Of a stretch of 64,000 bases of DNA, positions 23,606 through 35,744 are shown one piece after another; within the stretch, counting starts at the first letter, position 1, and each line of letters starts with the position of its first letter. Below the pieces are notes generated by a model that was given only the letters and a program-made list of their open reading frames with translations, was not told the DNA's origin and searched no databases. The translations under genes and the position numbers were made by a program. The DNA lies in contig CM067564.1 of the NCBI GenBank assembly GCA_034336665.1, forward strand, positions 46,423,451-46,487,450, given 5' to 3'. The stretch is from Luscinia megarhynchos (lineage: Eukaryota; Chordata; Aves; Passeriformes; Turdidae).

Positions 23606-26600
23606 TGCAAGGTGCTGAAAACATCCAGGAAAGGAAGAGCAGAACCAGTGCCAGGTAATTGTTCACCTAGATGGAACAGAACTCCCTCAGGTACTGAGAA
23701 CAGGGCTAAAAATGAACTGTGTACCTACCAACAAGAGCTACAGAACTGTGGGAGGAATCCTAGTGTGTTTCAAACCTGCATGTTTTTTGGAAAGCTGGGG
23801 ATATTTGCTCCTAACTGAGTTAAACTCCACTATGGAAAAATACTTTGATTATGTTGGAAATCACTTAACCCCTGTCCTGCTCTGTCCAGGTGAGACTAAC
23901 TTCTGTTGCCTGTGGTCGTGCCGATGAGAAGGTCACCTGCTCTGTCTGAGAACAGAAACTAAACAGTTCTAACTGTTATTTGATGACTCAGGCCCTAAAT
24001 GGTGAATAACAGAACTTGAATGTGATTCAACCCAAACAAAAGTTGAACTCTGTCCCAATGCTGCATTATTGTCCAACATTCCTGAATAAGTGGTACAACC
24101 TTACGCAAAATCCAAACAAACTCAGCATGTGAAAATGGCATTTAAGCCTGAATAAAGTGTTAAAATAAACGTATTAGGCAGCAAGGATATGTTTTGTAAA
24201 CACATCAGGATTTGTAAACAGATTGCCATATTATGTTAAAACCATTTAAAACTCCATTTGTGTCTACAGTCATTTCATAACATCTTTTTCTAAGTGCTAA
24301 ACGGACATGTGTGTGTTTAGTCTGTTAAAGGAGAGAGCAGGAGCACATTGGAAGGGTTTTATTCTACATCACTGGGTCTGTGTCACAGCAGCATTGAGCT
24401 GCTGCTGTCAGTCCCTGCTGCCCCCCTGACCCCTTCTGCTTATATTATTTACAGACCTCAAAATTGATATTAATGGTAAAATAGCAACAAAAATTATGAA
24501 GCCTGGCTCAGCTAAACAATTGGCATCCACACCTTTGTCTCAGTACCACCAAAGCACAAACACACATACTCAATACTTTATTAAATGTATTGAATCTAGA
24601 TTGCTTTATTGAATCAGAATCAAAGACCAGAGACAATCCCAAATCTGTAGTTTTTTTTCTCGTCTACACTTCTCTTAGGAATTTTCCACTTTTTCCATTC
24701 AGCCCAAATCTTTCAAAGTCCATTCTTCAGGCTGCCTCTACAAAAATTCTTGAGAAGGTGACAAAAAGATCACCAAGGTCTTTGAAGGAGTGGTGATCTC
24801 TCCTTTAGCTACCCATGGGGCCCAAAATATGCAAGAAAATGTTGCATGAATTAAAATTAGATAAATTATATTGGAGAAATGAATGTTGCCTGCACATATA
24901 ATTAAAAAAATAAAATTTAAAAATCTGTGTTACAGAGCTGGACTGTGGAATAGTATAACTGACTTCTATGAAGATTCTTTATGGTGGTGCCTTCCCCACT
25001 GGCAACAGCTGAGGATCTGGCCCAGGATTTTCTTTACTGAATGTGAACAAAAGCATTAATATTAAAAGATTCAGTCATGGAGAGCTTGCTTATTCACGTT
25101 AACTTTTGTCACACGACAACGTTGTGAATTTCATACACTCGAAATCAGGAGGTTGGCTTAAAAAAATTAAATTGCAAAATAAATGAATGACAGGATTGTG
25201 CTTATGTCTGCAGCATTTTGTACATATTTAAGTTTTACTCCCCTACCCCTTCTTCCCTGAGATTCAGAAAAAAAAAGAAAAAATAGAAATGCTGTAAAGC
25301 AGCTGCAGAGGCTTTATAATAAATTCATTCCAGGAGGTGGGGATTTCTATAAAGCAAGGATCTAAGGCTTCTGATCTGTCCAGTTCTGAGGCTGAATTTG
25401 CAAAGGCAAGTGTGCATTTACCACTCAGGACTTAGCAGCACTGGTCATGCAGGGATGGGCCCAGAGACAGCTCTGGCAAGTCACAGTGCACCAGTAGCTG
25501 CAGACCATTGAAGGCTTTGTTATCAGTGTCTCTGTGAGATCCACACTCATTATTTTACTCCCTTCCCAGCCTGGTGTTTCCAAGTTTGCTCACTAGCCCC
25601 AGTCATTGACTTTTCACAATAGAATTTCAGTCTAGCTGAAGTTGATTAATTTAAATTTGGCTCCAGCTCTGGTTCATCTCTCATTAAGCCATCCCTTTCC
25701 TCTGCCTCAGCAAAACTCTATTACCTCATCTGTTGGACTGATCCTCACCAGACAGTGTCCAGCCTGGACACAGGTGTTAACCCTTTCCCAGCCCCTCTTG
25801 GATTTGCAAAGAGGATCTCCTTGAAATTTAGGTTTTAATTAATTTTCCTCAGAGATAGCAATACTGGAAAAATACACACAGAACTTGCTTTTTTGATTAC
25901 AGGAACTGCAGAAGGGAAAGAGATGTTAAGGCAATTCGTGATGGTTTATAATTGCAGGAATTGCTACAAAAGAACTTAATTAATGTTTAAAATAAGGATT
26001 CTGTATCCTGCTTGAGAGCTCCTGAGGGGCCCCAAAATGGAGACACCTTGTTGCACACACTGAGGTTTCACCAAGAGTGGGTGAGCTGCTCTCTTAAGGA
26101 GTCAGGCTGCAAATATCTGCTAAAATGGAGGCAGAAAATAAAAGCTGTTCAGCCAGTAGCTCCCCCCTCCAGATCTTTCTGCACCTCCTGTTTCCAAAAC
26201 TGCCTCTGCTTTAAATTCCCAGGGCATGTTTTCAGAGATGGCTCTGAAACTCAGAAGCTCCTGTTTGGAATATTAACTGTAAATAACCTTCCAAGATAAG
26301 CTTTGTATGGCAAAGTGGAAAAATTCCCTTTGACTCTTCCTTGACGGTGCAGCAGGATCTGCCCTTGCTGTAGAGTTCTCCCCTCTGTGTGTGCTGCAGA
26401 TATGTCTAATGAAATGTCTTTCAACTCTGCAGACACTTGCTATACACATCCCAGTTAAACCAGCCTGCCCAGCCCCAGCAGGCACATCCCCTGGCACAAC
26501 AGGACAATCCAAGTGAGGTGATGTGCTGTGTCTCAGCTGCACAATGAGATACAGGCAAGAACTCAATTAAAATTGCCGTTTTAATTCAGACTTAAGAACT

Positions 26601-27300
26601 TCCTTCTACTCCTAAAGATGGATAAAGAGGTTTCCTATCTTTACATTTCAACCCACTGGCTGATAAATGGAAGGCACTTCTTGCTGGCAGATGGAGCAGA
26701 AGCTGCCATGCCATCAGGAATGACTTGAGAGAGACAGCCAGGGATTCAAGCTGCTTCTTAGCACCACTAAATAGGTTGATGCCTATAATTCCTAAAACCA
26801 TAACAGCTCACTAGTAATTTCTGTCATTTCAACAATATAGTTTTAGAAGAGATTTAAAAATGTATCACCACTATTTCATCAAATGCCACATTTCACCTTC
26901 TGTAGCCACTATTTTGTATCCTTCTTTGCTATTAAATTGACTTCAGTTCTTCAAATGACACATCTGTTTAAGCCTTATCTGTTCAAAGAAAGCTAATAAG
27001 CATAGCTAGGTTTAAAAGGATTAACTTGGATGGGAATTCTAAAAGTTTTCAAACATTCTTGATAGTATTTGCTATTAAAAGGGGGGAAAGTGAAAAAAAA
27101 AAAAAAAAGCATTTACCTTCTTAAAACTCTCTCCAACTTACAACGATGTGAGATTAATTTCTTAGCAGGTCAAATGGATGAGGATGACATTTCTGTACTT
27201 AAAGAAGCTCCTGATAGCTATCTAATGTTTCCATGAGTACTTTTAAGAGGAAATGAGGAAAAGTTGTAATTTTTTTATTTGGAGTAGTAAAATGCAGACA
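23606..27300. other. single-copy AT-rich DNA, nothing firmly recognised
   Basis: An A run lies at 27093-27108 directly after a G6 run. The string GCTGAGGATCTGGCCC at about 25008-25023 recalls the end of ancient amniote repeats but is too short to annotate. Frames on both strands at 26012-26566 show no domain. Confidence 0.4.
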
Positions 27301-27323
27301 AATATATATATGTGTGTGTGTGT
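27301..27323. repeat. (AT)n(GT)n compound microsatellite
   Basis: Four AT units are followed by about six GT units, then diverged GT-rich sequence to about 27340. Confidence 0.85.
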
Positions 27324-29803
27324 AGGTACTGTGTGTATACATTTATATATGAACAATCCCCTTGGTTATACACAGAAAAATCTGAGTTAATTCACAGACA
27401 CAACTAAAAATGAAAAATTATATGAGGCAAAATGTGCATATACAACTCTCTTGATTAAAAAAGAAAAAACAATAAAGCAACAACTTAAAATTATTCTCCT
27501 CTTTTTATCATAGAAATCAATGTTCTTCCATCATGTACATCTTCCTGCCCCTCCAATGTTCCTTCAGTGAGCATTATGTGAAGATTAAACACTATGAAGT
27601 AATATGAAATGCATTCAGAATTATTTCAGGAGCAGAACATAGATAAGTTCTCATCAATGGCAAAAAACCAGCATGAATTACGTGGTGGGCTCTCAGCCCA
27701 CCCTCTGCAGGGAATTTGATGGAGATGTTGTGAGATTGAGGAGTTGCACTGGAAGAGATGCCTGCATGTATGTATGGGTAAAAGATGGATGAACTGTGCA
27801 GGAGTGTATTAAACTGACAGTCAGCTGAGAGGGCATTGCTGCAAAATTTGGGCTCTAAATGGAATCCTTTGAAAGATCAGCAAAGAGAGAGTGGGAAATT
27901 GTCCCAAATCCTGCAATAGTGAACCTCAACGTATCAAACGAAATAAGAAATAGCTGACACCTTGGAAATAGTAAATATTGCTAAACTAACTTGCTGTCTG
28001 CCACCAGCAAGAGATCAGCACAAGAATAAAAATACCCCCTCCTTTTTATTTTTTTTTGAGTAATAATTGAAAGCAAAAGCTGTTGCTGCCATTTCTCCAG
28101 GAGAGACGAGCTCTGACGAGTAACTCTGAGTCTTTCTGTGTATGGATTTTAGATGCAATTACAATGGAAAGAGAGAAGCCAAGCAAGGCAGACACAGGTG
28201 CTAATACTGTATCTGTCAGTCACAAAGATGAGCTGCTCACCTCTAGCTTTAACCAAATTAACACATCAGTGACTTATGCATAACTTTGGGACTTTAATTC
28301 ATAGCTTGACATACCACATACAAGAAACCAAGGCAGAGATTTCATATTTTTTTCAACAAATGCTTCAAAGGCAGATGGAGTCAGTGAATAGCCCAAGTGA
28401 TGCAGTAGATGTGTTTGCAGTGACAGAATATCCCAAATCCTCTGATATTCTGGGTTTTCCTACTGAACAGAGATAGGCCAGGTAACAAACAAAAATGCAT
28501 GAAGACAAAACAAAGCTTTTGTTTTGGGTTTAGGTTCATCCCAGAGACAACCTAGAAATCTCTTCATTTGTTTTGCTGAGGTCAAACTGTATAACCTAAA
28601 TTCAGAAGAGAAAATTCTATCAGTTTTGGATCTGAACCAAAATCCAGACCTCATAGGTTGGCTCAGCCCCAAACACTCATGTCAGTATCTAGCTGCATCA
28701 GAAAGTCAGAGTGGGAGGCTGAGACCCTCCTCTGGGCCCTTCATGTGTAGGCACTAGGAAGAGATATGAACCTACTGAACATCTAATCAGGAATCTTTGG
28801 AAATCTTGTTTACTTTTCCTTTCTTATGTCTGCCATTTTTAACCCTCTGAAAAGAGCTGGACCTCAACACTGTAATCTGACTATTGAGTGGATTTATCAT
28901 GATTTGTGCTAGGTTAAAAAAGATGGACTTCTACTTAACCCAAGCCAAATATTGTTTTCAAATAAAGATCATTTAAGCAGGCATTGGTTTGGGATCAGCA
29001 GACTTTTGAAATAGGCTGTGAAGCTCCATGTGAACAGTACAAAAATGAGCCTTCCCATAAACGTCTGGATCCAGCCCTATGTTGAAATTCTAATCCAGTT
29101 CCCTTCAAAAATTATCATGGTTTAGTTCCAAAGATATTGCATCACTTTAATTACTAGTGGAAAATGATCATTTCACCCCGTTAATCTAGTTTGTCTTTGA
29201 AAGTATAATAAAGTACTATCTAATAATAAACTATGCACTTATCATCTGAGCAAGTTTCTAGCTAAAGTACTGTTTACTGATCTAATGATTTGGCTTTGCT
29301 TTAAACAATAACATCCAAATACAAACACTGATTCCTCCACTTGATCTCCTACACATTTGATTTTATGTAGGCCATTAATGATGTCAGTAAAGATGGGCTT
29401 TAATGTATTAAAATATAATAAAGTCAGAGAAACATGTGGGAGAATAAGAATTTTGCCCAGAGGCTGACGTATTGAAGTTGGATAATAACTTCAGGTACAG
29501 CAAGGTGTCATTACTGCCTGTGCATGGGGAAGGGTCTTGTTTGGATAGAGTCACTTCCAGCACCTGCCAAAGACTTGGGATGAAAACTACAGATCAGAAA
29601 ACCCATCAGAACCCAGATGGCTGTTCCTAATATAGTGGATGGGTTCACTCATTGAAGGAAGTAGCTACTGTAAAACATTTTGTAAAAAGGCATAGAGAAA
29701 TTATGTGAAATAATATAAAAATAGGTCTCTTTTTCCTTGTGATGTGTCCAAGAGGTTGAACCCTGGCCATGTTGAAGCTTCTGGTAAAATTCCAGTGTAT
29801 TCT
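27324..29803. other. single-copy AT-rich DNA, nothing recognised
   Basis: No repeat family or gene signature. T-rich stretch at 28038-28060. The frames at 28083-28757 are short and do not share a consistent phase with splice sites that I can see. Confidence 0.45.
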
Positions 29804-29884
29804 GTTCTAGTGGAAGGTGTCCCTCTTGGAACTTGGATCTCTGTGAGGTCCCTTCCATCTCAAACCATTCTGAGAGTCTGTGAT
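29804..29884 (+). mobile_element. CR1: CR1 LINE, short 3' fragment (Y/F-like)
   Basis: TTCTAGTGGAAGGTGTCCCT, then a diverged middle, then GAGGTCCCTTCCATCTCAAA, CCATTCTGAGAGTCTGTGAT. About 80 bases of the terminal region survive with a degraded octamer tail. Confidence 0.88.
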
Positions 29885-31115
29885 ATTCCCCAAATAAAGG
29901 CCCCCATGAAATGAATGCTGACTGTTCAGCATGCCAGTAATCAACAAATTGCAATTCCTTCTCCTCTGTGCACCATTTTCTGTGCAGTAGAAGCTGAACT
30001 GTAACGAGAATAATAATTTGGCACAAAAACCACCAAATATATTATAAGACATGTGAAAGTCCTAAAGTCCCAGTGATGGTGCAGCCTGGCCTCTGTCTCA
30101 GAAAAAACTCTGTGAGTTCCCATGGTTAGAAAAAATATCAGGTCCTCCCATCTTTTCCTCCTGCTTCCAAGCCTCCCTTCATTAAAGGAGATTTGATTTC
30201 AAAAACATGTGGCTATGTCTGAGACTCCTGCAGAGCTGCATGGGAAGGAGGTACCAGCTACAAAATCTGATTCCAAGATGGTGGGGGAAATGTGGTTTGG
30301 TTCCATAGGTAAACACACTGAATAAAACACAAGATTTCTGGTGACAGTGATGAAGACAAAATGAAATCTGTGCATTTGGGGGAACTTGTCACTCTCATCC
30401 TCAGAGATACCCACAGTGGGGCAGAATTTGGCCTTCTGTATAAAGCAGATATATCCTATATTCCCAGAAAATCTGTGTCTCTATAAGACTGCCACTGAAG
30501 ACACCACTGAAGGAACATTTTGGGTGTCTTTGGAAAAACATTAAAAAAACAAAAACAAAACACAATTCTCCCTGGCTTTTCCCACAGATCTATTTTGCTA
30601 ATGAAGTCATACAAGCCCTGCACAAAGTGGCACTGGTGACCCCTGTGTCACTGGATGCCAAACTTTAAAGGTAACATGATAATGGGTTTGGATTTAAAAA
30701 CAAAGGAAGCCTATGTACAACCATGTAGGCAGAAGAATGACAAACAAAGATGCTATAGAATGGAAATAGATAATTTCAGGCAAGGAGAATGGAAAGTAAT
30801 TGCTCCTGCCAGTTCCACTTCTCATTACCATGCAGGTTTGGCTTTCTGTTCTCCTTTCTGCTTTTCCACCCTTTATACCCAATAAAGAGATTTGTTTTGT
30901 AACATGGAGCAAATACACATAAACAAAGTTACTAATTCCCCCCAGTTTTCTCACACAAACACCCAACTATCCTCCATGAGGCAGGAAGACATGGTGTCCT
31001 TCAGCATTTAAAGACTCAGCATAGGATGCTCTAAGAAGATCTCATTAAACATGTATTTTCTCTCCCTATCTGTGATAGATAGATCTTTATTTTACTTAAC
31101 ATTTCACTCTTTTTC
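29885..31115. other. single-copy AT-rich DNA, nothing recognised
   Basis: An A-rich string lies at 30542-30560. The frame at 30655-30885 has a lysine- and aromatic-rich product with no domain I recognise. The CT content rises at 31085-31115 as the large simple repeat approaches. Confidence 0.45.
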
Positions 31116-31590
31116 TCTTCCTTCCTTGTGTTCTTGTTCTCCTTCCTTCCTTCCTTCCTTCCTTCCTTCCTTCCTTCCTTCCTTCCTTCCCTTCCTTCCT
31201 TCCTTCCTTCCTTCCTTCCTTCCTTCCTTCCTTCCTTCCTTTTCCTTCCTTCCTTCCTTCCTTCCTTCCTTCCTTCCTTCCTTCCTTCCTTCCTTCCTTC
31301 CTTCCTTCCTTCCTTCCTTCCTTCCTTTTCCTTCCTTTCCTTTCCTTCCTTCCTTCCTTCCTTCCTTCCTTCCTTCCTTCCCTTCCTTCCTTCCTTCCTT
31401 CCTTCCTTCCTTCCTTCCTTCCTTCCTTCCTTCCTTCCTTCCTTCCCTTCCTTCCTTCCTTCCTTCCTTCCTTCCTTCCTTCCTTCCTTCCTTCCTTCCT
31501 TCCCTTCCTTCCTTCCTTCCTTCCTTCCTTCCTTCCTTCCTTCCTTCCTTCCTTCCTTCCTTCCTTCCTTCCTTCCTTTCCCTTTTCTCT
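31116..31590. repeat. very long (TTCC)n / (GGAA)n tract, about 450 bases
   Basis: A short seed, CTTCCTTCCTT at 31117-31127, is separated by 13 bases from the main array, about 31140-31585. The array holds about 110 TTCC units, with single extra-C interruptions at about 31189-31191, 31380-31382, 31445-31447 and 31502-31504 and extra-T interruptions at about 31239-31243 and 31325-31345. One strand is purely pyrimidine, the other purely purine, with mirror symmetry. Frames of 188, 174 and 165 codons (repeating Leu-Pro-Ser-Phe or Lys-Glu-Gly-Arg) are artefacts. Length is probably variable between individuals and may be misassembled. Confidence 0.98.
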
Positions 31591-32109
31591 CTTCTGCTCA
31601 CTTTTTCATTGGTGTGAACTTTGAAAATAAGAATGGAAAAATAAATTCGTAATTCTCATGTGTTTATCACCAATTTGTTTTCAACTTGACATTGTGTAAA
31701 ACCCTTGACTGTAAAATTGATTGTGAAGTAATATTTAATGTAAAAAAGACCAGTTTCCTTGAATTCAGAATATTCAAAGAAGAATAGATTTCTCATGTAT
31801 GTCAGAGGATTAGAAAGATAGGAATTTCCACATCAATTTCATGAGTTTGCTGTTACAAGTGTATAAATAAGAAATTAAAATATACTAAACTCCCAAATAC
31901 GGTAATTGTATTGATTTTACATTTTGGTTTCAGGTAAGCATTTTTGCAAAACAGTATAAGATAAAGAGAATAAGATTGTTCATCTGCTTTTGGAAAGTGC
32001 AGTATCTTATGCTTTTAAATCATAAGTGAAACACGCTTCTCCCACAAAAGCTATGTACCTTCTTTTTTAAAAAATTTATTTCCAGAGCTCTCATTCTTAG
32101 CAAGAAACT
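31591..32109. other. single-copy AT-rich DNA, nothing recognised
   Basis: Plain AT-rich sequence following the TTCC tract. No repeat or gene seen. Confidence 0.45.
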
Positions 32110-32150
32110 GTGATCCCCATTTTACATCTGGAGGCCTGAGAGGTGGAAGT
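32110..32150 (-). repeat. MIR: possible MIR-like relic
   Basis: GTGATCCCCATTTTACATCT followed by GGAGGCCTGAGAGGTGGAAG matches the reverse complement of the MIR segment 'cctcagtttcctcatctgtaaaatgggga'. Only about 40 bases are recognisable. Confidence 0.4.
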
Positions 32151-32575
32151 TCTCCTGCAGCACCTCACTAGAGCAGAAGCACACAGGTAAGCCCTGTGCC
32201 TTGGCCCTGAGGCTGTGGTGCAGCCTGACTCATGTCCACATGCCTAATTCTCCCTCCCAAAAAAACCCCAACAGGGTGGCTACATCCAAATAGCCTATTG
32301 AGAACAATTCTTGCCTTGTGCTATCATCCAAACTATGCCTGAACATTCCCTGGGAGAGTTTTAGCTGTCCCAGCCCAGGTCTGGGCCATGGAGCACGGTG
32401 ATGGAGGGATGGACCAGACCACAGCCCTTCACTCCATCCTGGGACCCGTGGTTCCATGGCACAGGCACAGCCACAAGCACTCCAAGAGAGAGCAGAGCTT
32501 GGTGGTTTAACACCTAAAAATGTTATTCCAAACTCTGCATAAACCAGCAGACCTTTTTTTCCTACATACTTGTTT
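32151..32575. other. single-copy DNA, nothing recognised
   Basis: Moderately GC-rich. A 75-codon minus-strand frame at 32230-32457 has no recognisable motif. No repeat family seen. Confidence 0.4.
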
Positions 32576-32958
32576 AGCCTGGAGAAAGGGAGGCTCTGGG
32601 AGATCTTATTGCTCTCTTCAACTATCTGAAAGGAGGTTTTAGGTAGATATGGATTGGTCTCTTCTCACAGACAACCAGTGATAAGACAAGGGGAAATAGC
32701 CTGAAGTTGTGTTGGGGATGTTCAGTTTGGATATCTGGAAAAATATTGTCACCCTTTCTTCACTTAAAGGGGGCTCGAGCATTGGAACAGGCTGACAAGG
32801 GAAGTGGTGGAGTCACCAACTCTGGAAGTGTTCAGGAAATGTCTGGACACAGCACTTGGTGTATGGTTTAGTTGATATCAGTCAAAGGCTGATAGAGACC
32901 TTGGAGGTCTCTTCCAGCCTCTGTGATTCAATAATCACATATGTGATTCAATAATTCT
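32576..32958 (+). mobile_element. CR1: CR1 LINE, 3' part of about 380 bases with a duplicated tail
   Basis: Begins GCCTGGAGAAAGGGAGGCTC, then GGAGATCTTATTGCTCTCTT, CAACTATCTGAAAGGAGG, CACCCTTTCTTCACTTAAAG, GCATTGGAACAGGCTGACAA, GGGAAGTGGTGGAGTCACCA, and ends GACCTTGGAGGTCTCTTCCA, GCCTCTGTGATTCAATAAT. The 3' end carries TGTGATTCAATAAT twice, 20 bases apart (32922 and 32942). Truncated at its 5' end, no coding capacity. Confidence 0.97.
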
Positions 32959-34600
32959 AATTTTCATGCAAACAGAAACCGACTTTTGCAGAGCTGCTCC
33001 AGTCCTGTGCCAAGTGTTTGTAACAGCAGAGCCCCACCTGGCTGCACATGATCCCCCTTCAGTTCAGAGGTGCAGCTTCTCCAGCTCACACAGCTGTACA
33101 GCTTTTCCAGACCACAGCTGGTGTCCACCTGGCCAGCCCTCAGCAGGAGGAGAAAAGATCCCATCTGTCCATATTCATCTTTGGAGACACTGCTATGATT
33201 TGAGGTCTGTTTCCAGCATAGCTCAGTTTTCTGTTGTTCCCTACTTTGGAGTTATGGTAGGAAACACAGTTGTAGGAATTTTGGTCCTCAATCACATATA
33301 TCTATTAATATATAAATGTTAAAATAAATCCGTGTTGCTATAAATAAAGAGTTATTTTCACAAGACACATGAGCAATGTTTCACTCAGAATCTACAATCT
33401 GAAAGGACACATTTTCTCTTAATAAGATATGTGGTGGGTTTCCTGTATGTGACATTCAAAATAGTGAATGTTTCCCAATGGACCATTTAACTACAATAAA
33501 TCTAGACTTGTTCCTTTTAAAGAAATGTTGTCAGCAGCAAATTGTTTCACAGTTGTTCTAAGGTCATGCTTTCTAAACCCACTTACTTCCCACAGTATTT
33601 ACAGCACCACTATTTAATATACTTAAAATGTGATTGATTGTATGTGTGTGTGTGGGCATGTATGTGATTATTTTCATTAAACAAAATAGTTCTTATGCCA
33701 TCTTATCAGAAATTGCAGAAAGAACTGAATGAAAATGAACTGAATTAATAACAAATTGAAGGAGGATTGTGCAACACCATGATTGCTGCTAAAGGCAAGA
33801 CGAATTTGAACTGGAATGTTTCTCAAAACCACTTCTTTTTGGAATACTTTTGGGCTCAGTCCCTCTTTTTCTCAGGGGCATAGTAGATTAAGAAATCACC
33901 CATGTCTACCCACCTATGGTAGGAAAGGAGGTAAATGGAGAAAACTCCCATCTGTGAAGAAAAAGCAGGTAATTTGGACTGAAACTTCCTAGGAAGTGCT
34001 TGTGACTGACTTCCTTAACAGCATCCAAACCATTGCCCTGAGTTTTGGTTGAAATAGAAACCAGCAGCTCTTGTCACCACAGCAGAATGAATATTGGTGC
34101 TAATTGATGTCCTGGCTACACTGCTCTGTAACTCTTCATTCTTCTATTTCCCATCTTTACTCACATACAAGACCAAAATTGTCATAGTCCTTTCCCTGTC
34201 AAGCATCTTATCAACCCAAAAGAGCTATTTGCTTTTCAGACTTTAAATAAATCTTTTTCAAAGAACTTTATGACTGTGCACTGGACACAAATAACAAATA
34301 CTTACATATGTAATAAAGTGGAACAAATTTACCATGCAAATACAGCTACCTGCCTCCAGAGTATCCAAAATTTTCATCACTGCTATAAAGTCTTAAGTAC
34401 TGAACAACTTAAATATCCATTTCACGGGGTAAGAGAATTAGCCTCTCTCTTTGGTTAAATCTAGGGCTAAAATAATGTAAATTGGGTCACGCCCAGCTTT
34501 AGTCTAGTCATGCATTAGGATTATTTGAGAGTTGCTAGACACCTTTGGACATGAGATACTTAAGCAAAATGCCTTATTCAGTGCCCCGTGAATCTTGAGT
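32959..34600. other. AT-rich DNA with a short GT microsatellite; nothing else recognised
   Basis: GT units lie at 33641-33654. The 118-codon frame at 32966-33322 overlaps a minus-strand frame and shows no domain. No repeat family beyond the GT run. Confidence 0.4.
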
Positions 34601-34631
34601 ACTCTTGGAAAATCTCTGCCTGTCTCTGCAG

Positions 34632-34730
34632 TGGACTGGAGAACCTGCAGCTCTACCCACCCCGAGCCTGCAAATCCTTACTCTGCAACAGAGCTCACGA
34701 GGTGTTCCCAGGCACATAAGGAGTACTCAG
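34632..34730 (+). other. exon-like unit of 99 bases (unproven)
   Basis: A pyrimidine-rich acceptor-like string ending CTGTCTCTGCAG (34620-34631) and a donor-like CAG|GTGAGA (34728-34736) bracket exactly 99 bases. The frame that is open from 34605 to 34976 passes through it and begins the unit on a codon boundary, so a 33-residue in-frame (phase 0) cassette is possible. The product is Pro-, Leu-, Gln- and Ser-rich and belongs to no family I recognise. Strong acceptor-donor pairs at this spacing also occur by chance in 64 kb, and an untranslated lncRNA exon is as likely as a coding one. Confidence 0.2.
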
Positions 34731-35455
34731 GTGAGACAAGCAACAAGTCCAGACCTCTTCTATCCCACTAAATTAACTTGGGTTTATTGTTGCCTCATTC
34801 CCCACGCTCCCAGGCCAGCCCCCACTTGTCCATTTAATATCCACTGTTGCATCCTGTCTGGCATAGAGATGGTAAAGCTGCCAGCTTGGGGACTGTCTTC
34901 TCTCACTCGTTTATGGCATCCCTTGTCTAGTGGGGCTCTGACTCTCCATTGGATTTCCCAGCCTCCTCTGCATTAAGATGAGAAATAGCAAAGCACATCA
35001 AGATTTTACACAGTTAACCTCTCAGTCCTCAGTAGGTGGAGAAGCATCCAGCCCTTCACAGCCTGGCTTTATTATTGTTTGTAGTACTTTTGCAACTACA
35101 GGCCACCAACTAGACTGAATCTACTGACATCTACCACAACCCAAATTAATTCTAGCCAATGTGTTTTGAACCAAGCTGCAAGTTAGAATAACACAGCCTC
35201 ACACATGCAATGGTCTTGCTGTATAGCCTCACCTTTCAGCTGGTTGTGAGCAACACTTCAAATAATGTTCACAGTATTGGTTTTTAGGGAGAAATCTGGG
35301 GAAAGGTAATTGGGCATTGTGCAAGCAAATATGACAGTCATATATATCACATGTTAACAGAAAACAAATATATGACTGGCTGGCACCTCCTTTGATCAGA
35401 CTCCCAGAGAAAGAAGCAGACTGGGTTTTTTATTACTAGCTGTCAGGGGATAGAG
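34731..35455. other. single-copy DNA, nothing recognised
   Basis: No repeat family or gene signature apart from the upstream exon-like unit. A plus-strand frame continues to 34976 without a recognisable domain. Confidence 0.4.
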
Positions 35456-35540
35456 CTCCCATTGTGATAGGCACTATATAAATGCAAAATGAGATGCTAT
35501 TCCCTCCTCACCCAAGAGCTGGCAATCTTTGGGCATAGAC
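35456..35540. repeat. ancient L3/CR1-like interspersed repeat relic
   Basis: CCCATTGTGATAGGCACTAT, ATAAATGCAAAATGAGATGC, TATTCCCTCCTCACCCAAGA and GCTGGCAATCTTTGGGCATA follow, in order, the old amniote repeat pattern 'cattgtgctaggcactgtacaaac...agtccctgccccaaagagcttacaatct'. The match is collinear over about 80 bases, though diverged. I cannot fix the family name or its sense strand. Confidence 0.5.
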
Positions 35541-35744
35541 ACATTGCCTGGTCACATAGGAGTCTGTGCCAAAGCTTTCAACTCATTAGACCACACACCT
35601 TCTCTCATATAAAATCTGTAATAACGTCTATATTATTAAAAATGGACTTTTGCCATAAAACAAACCCAGCACATTAAGCAAGCTTGTGTGAGGAGAGCAG
35701 CTTGCTGCATGACCTCAAAAGCTTGTGATGCCAGCTGCAACTAT

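Noticed and set aside
23415..23666. 83-codon minus-strand frame that looks protein-like
   Set aside because: It lies in CR1 sequence over nearly its whole length and is transposon debris, not a host gene.
31116..31590. Regular repeats considered as a CRISPR array or satellite
   Set aside because: No unique spacers and a 4-base unit. It is a microsatellite in a vertebrate genome.
31051..31652. Open frames of 188, 174 and 165 codons on both strands
   Set aside because: They are translations of the TTCC tetramer array (Leu-Pro-Ser-Phe or Lys-Glu-Gly-Arg repeats) and carry no other sequence.
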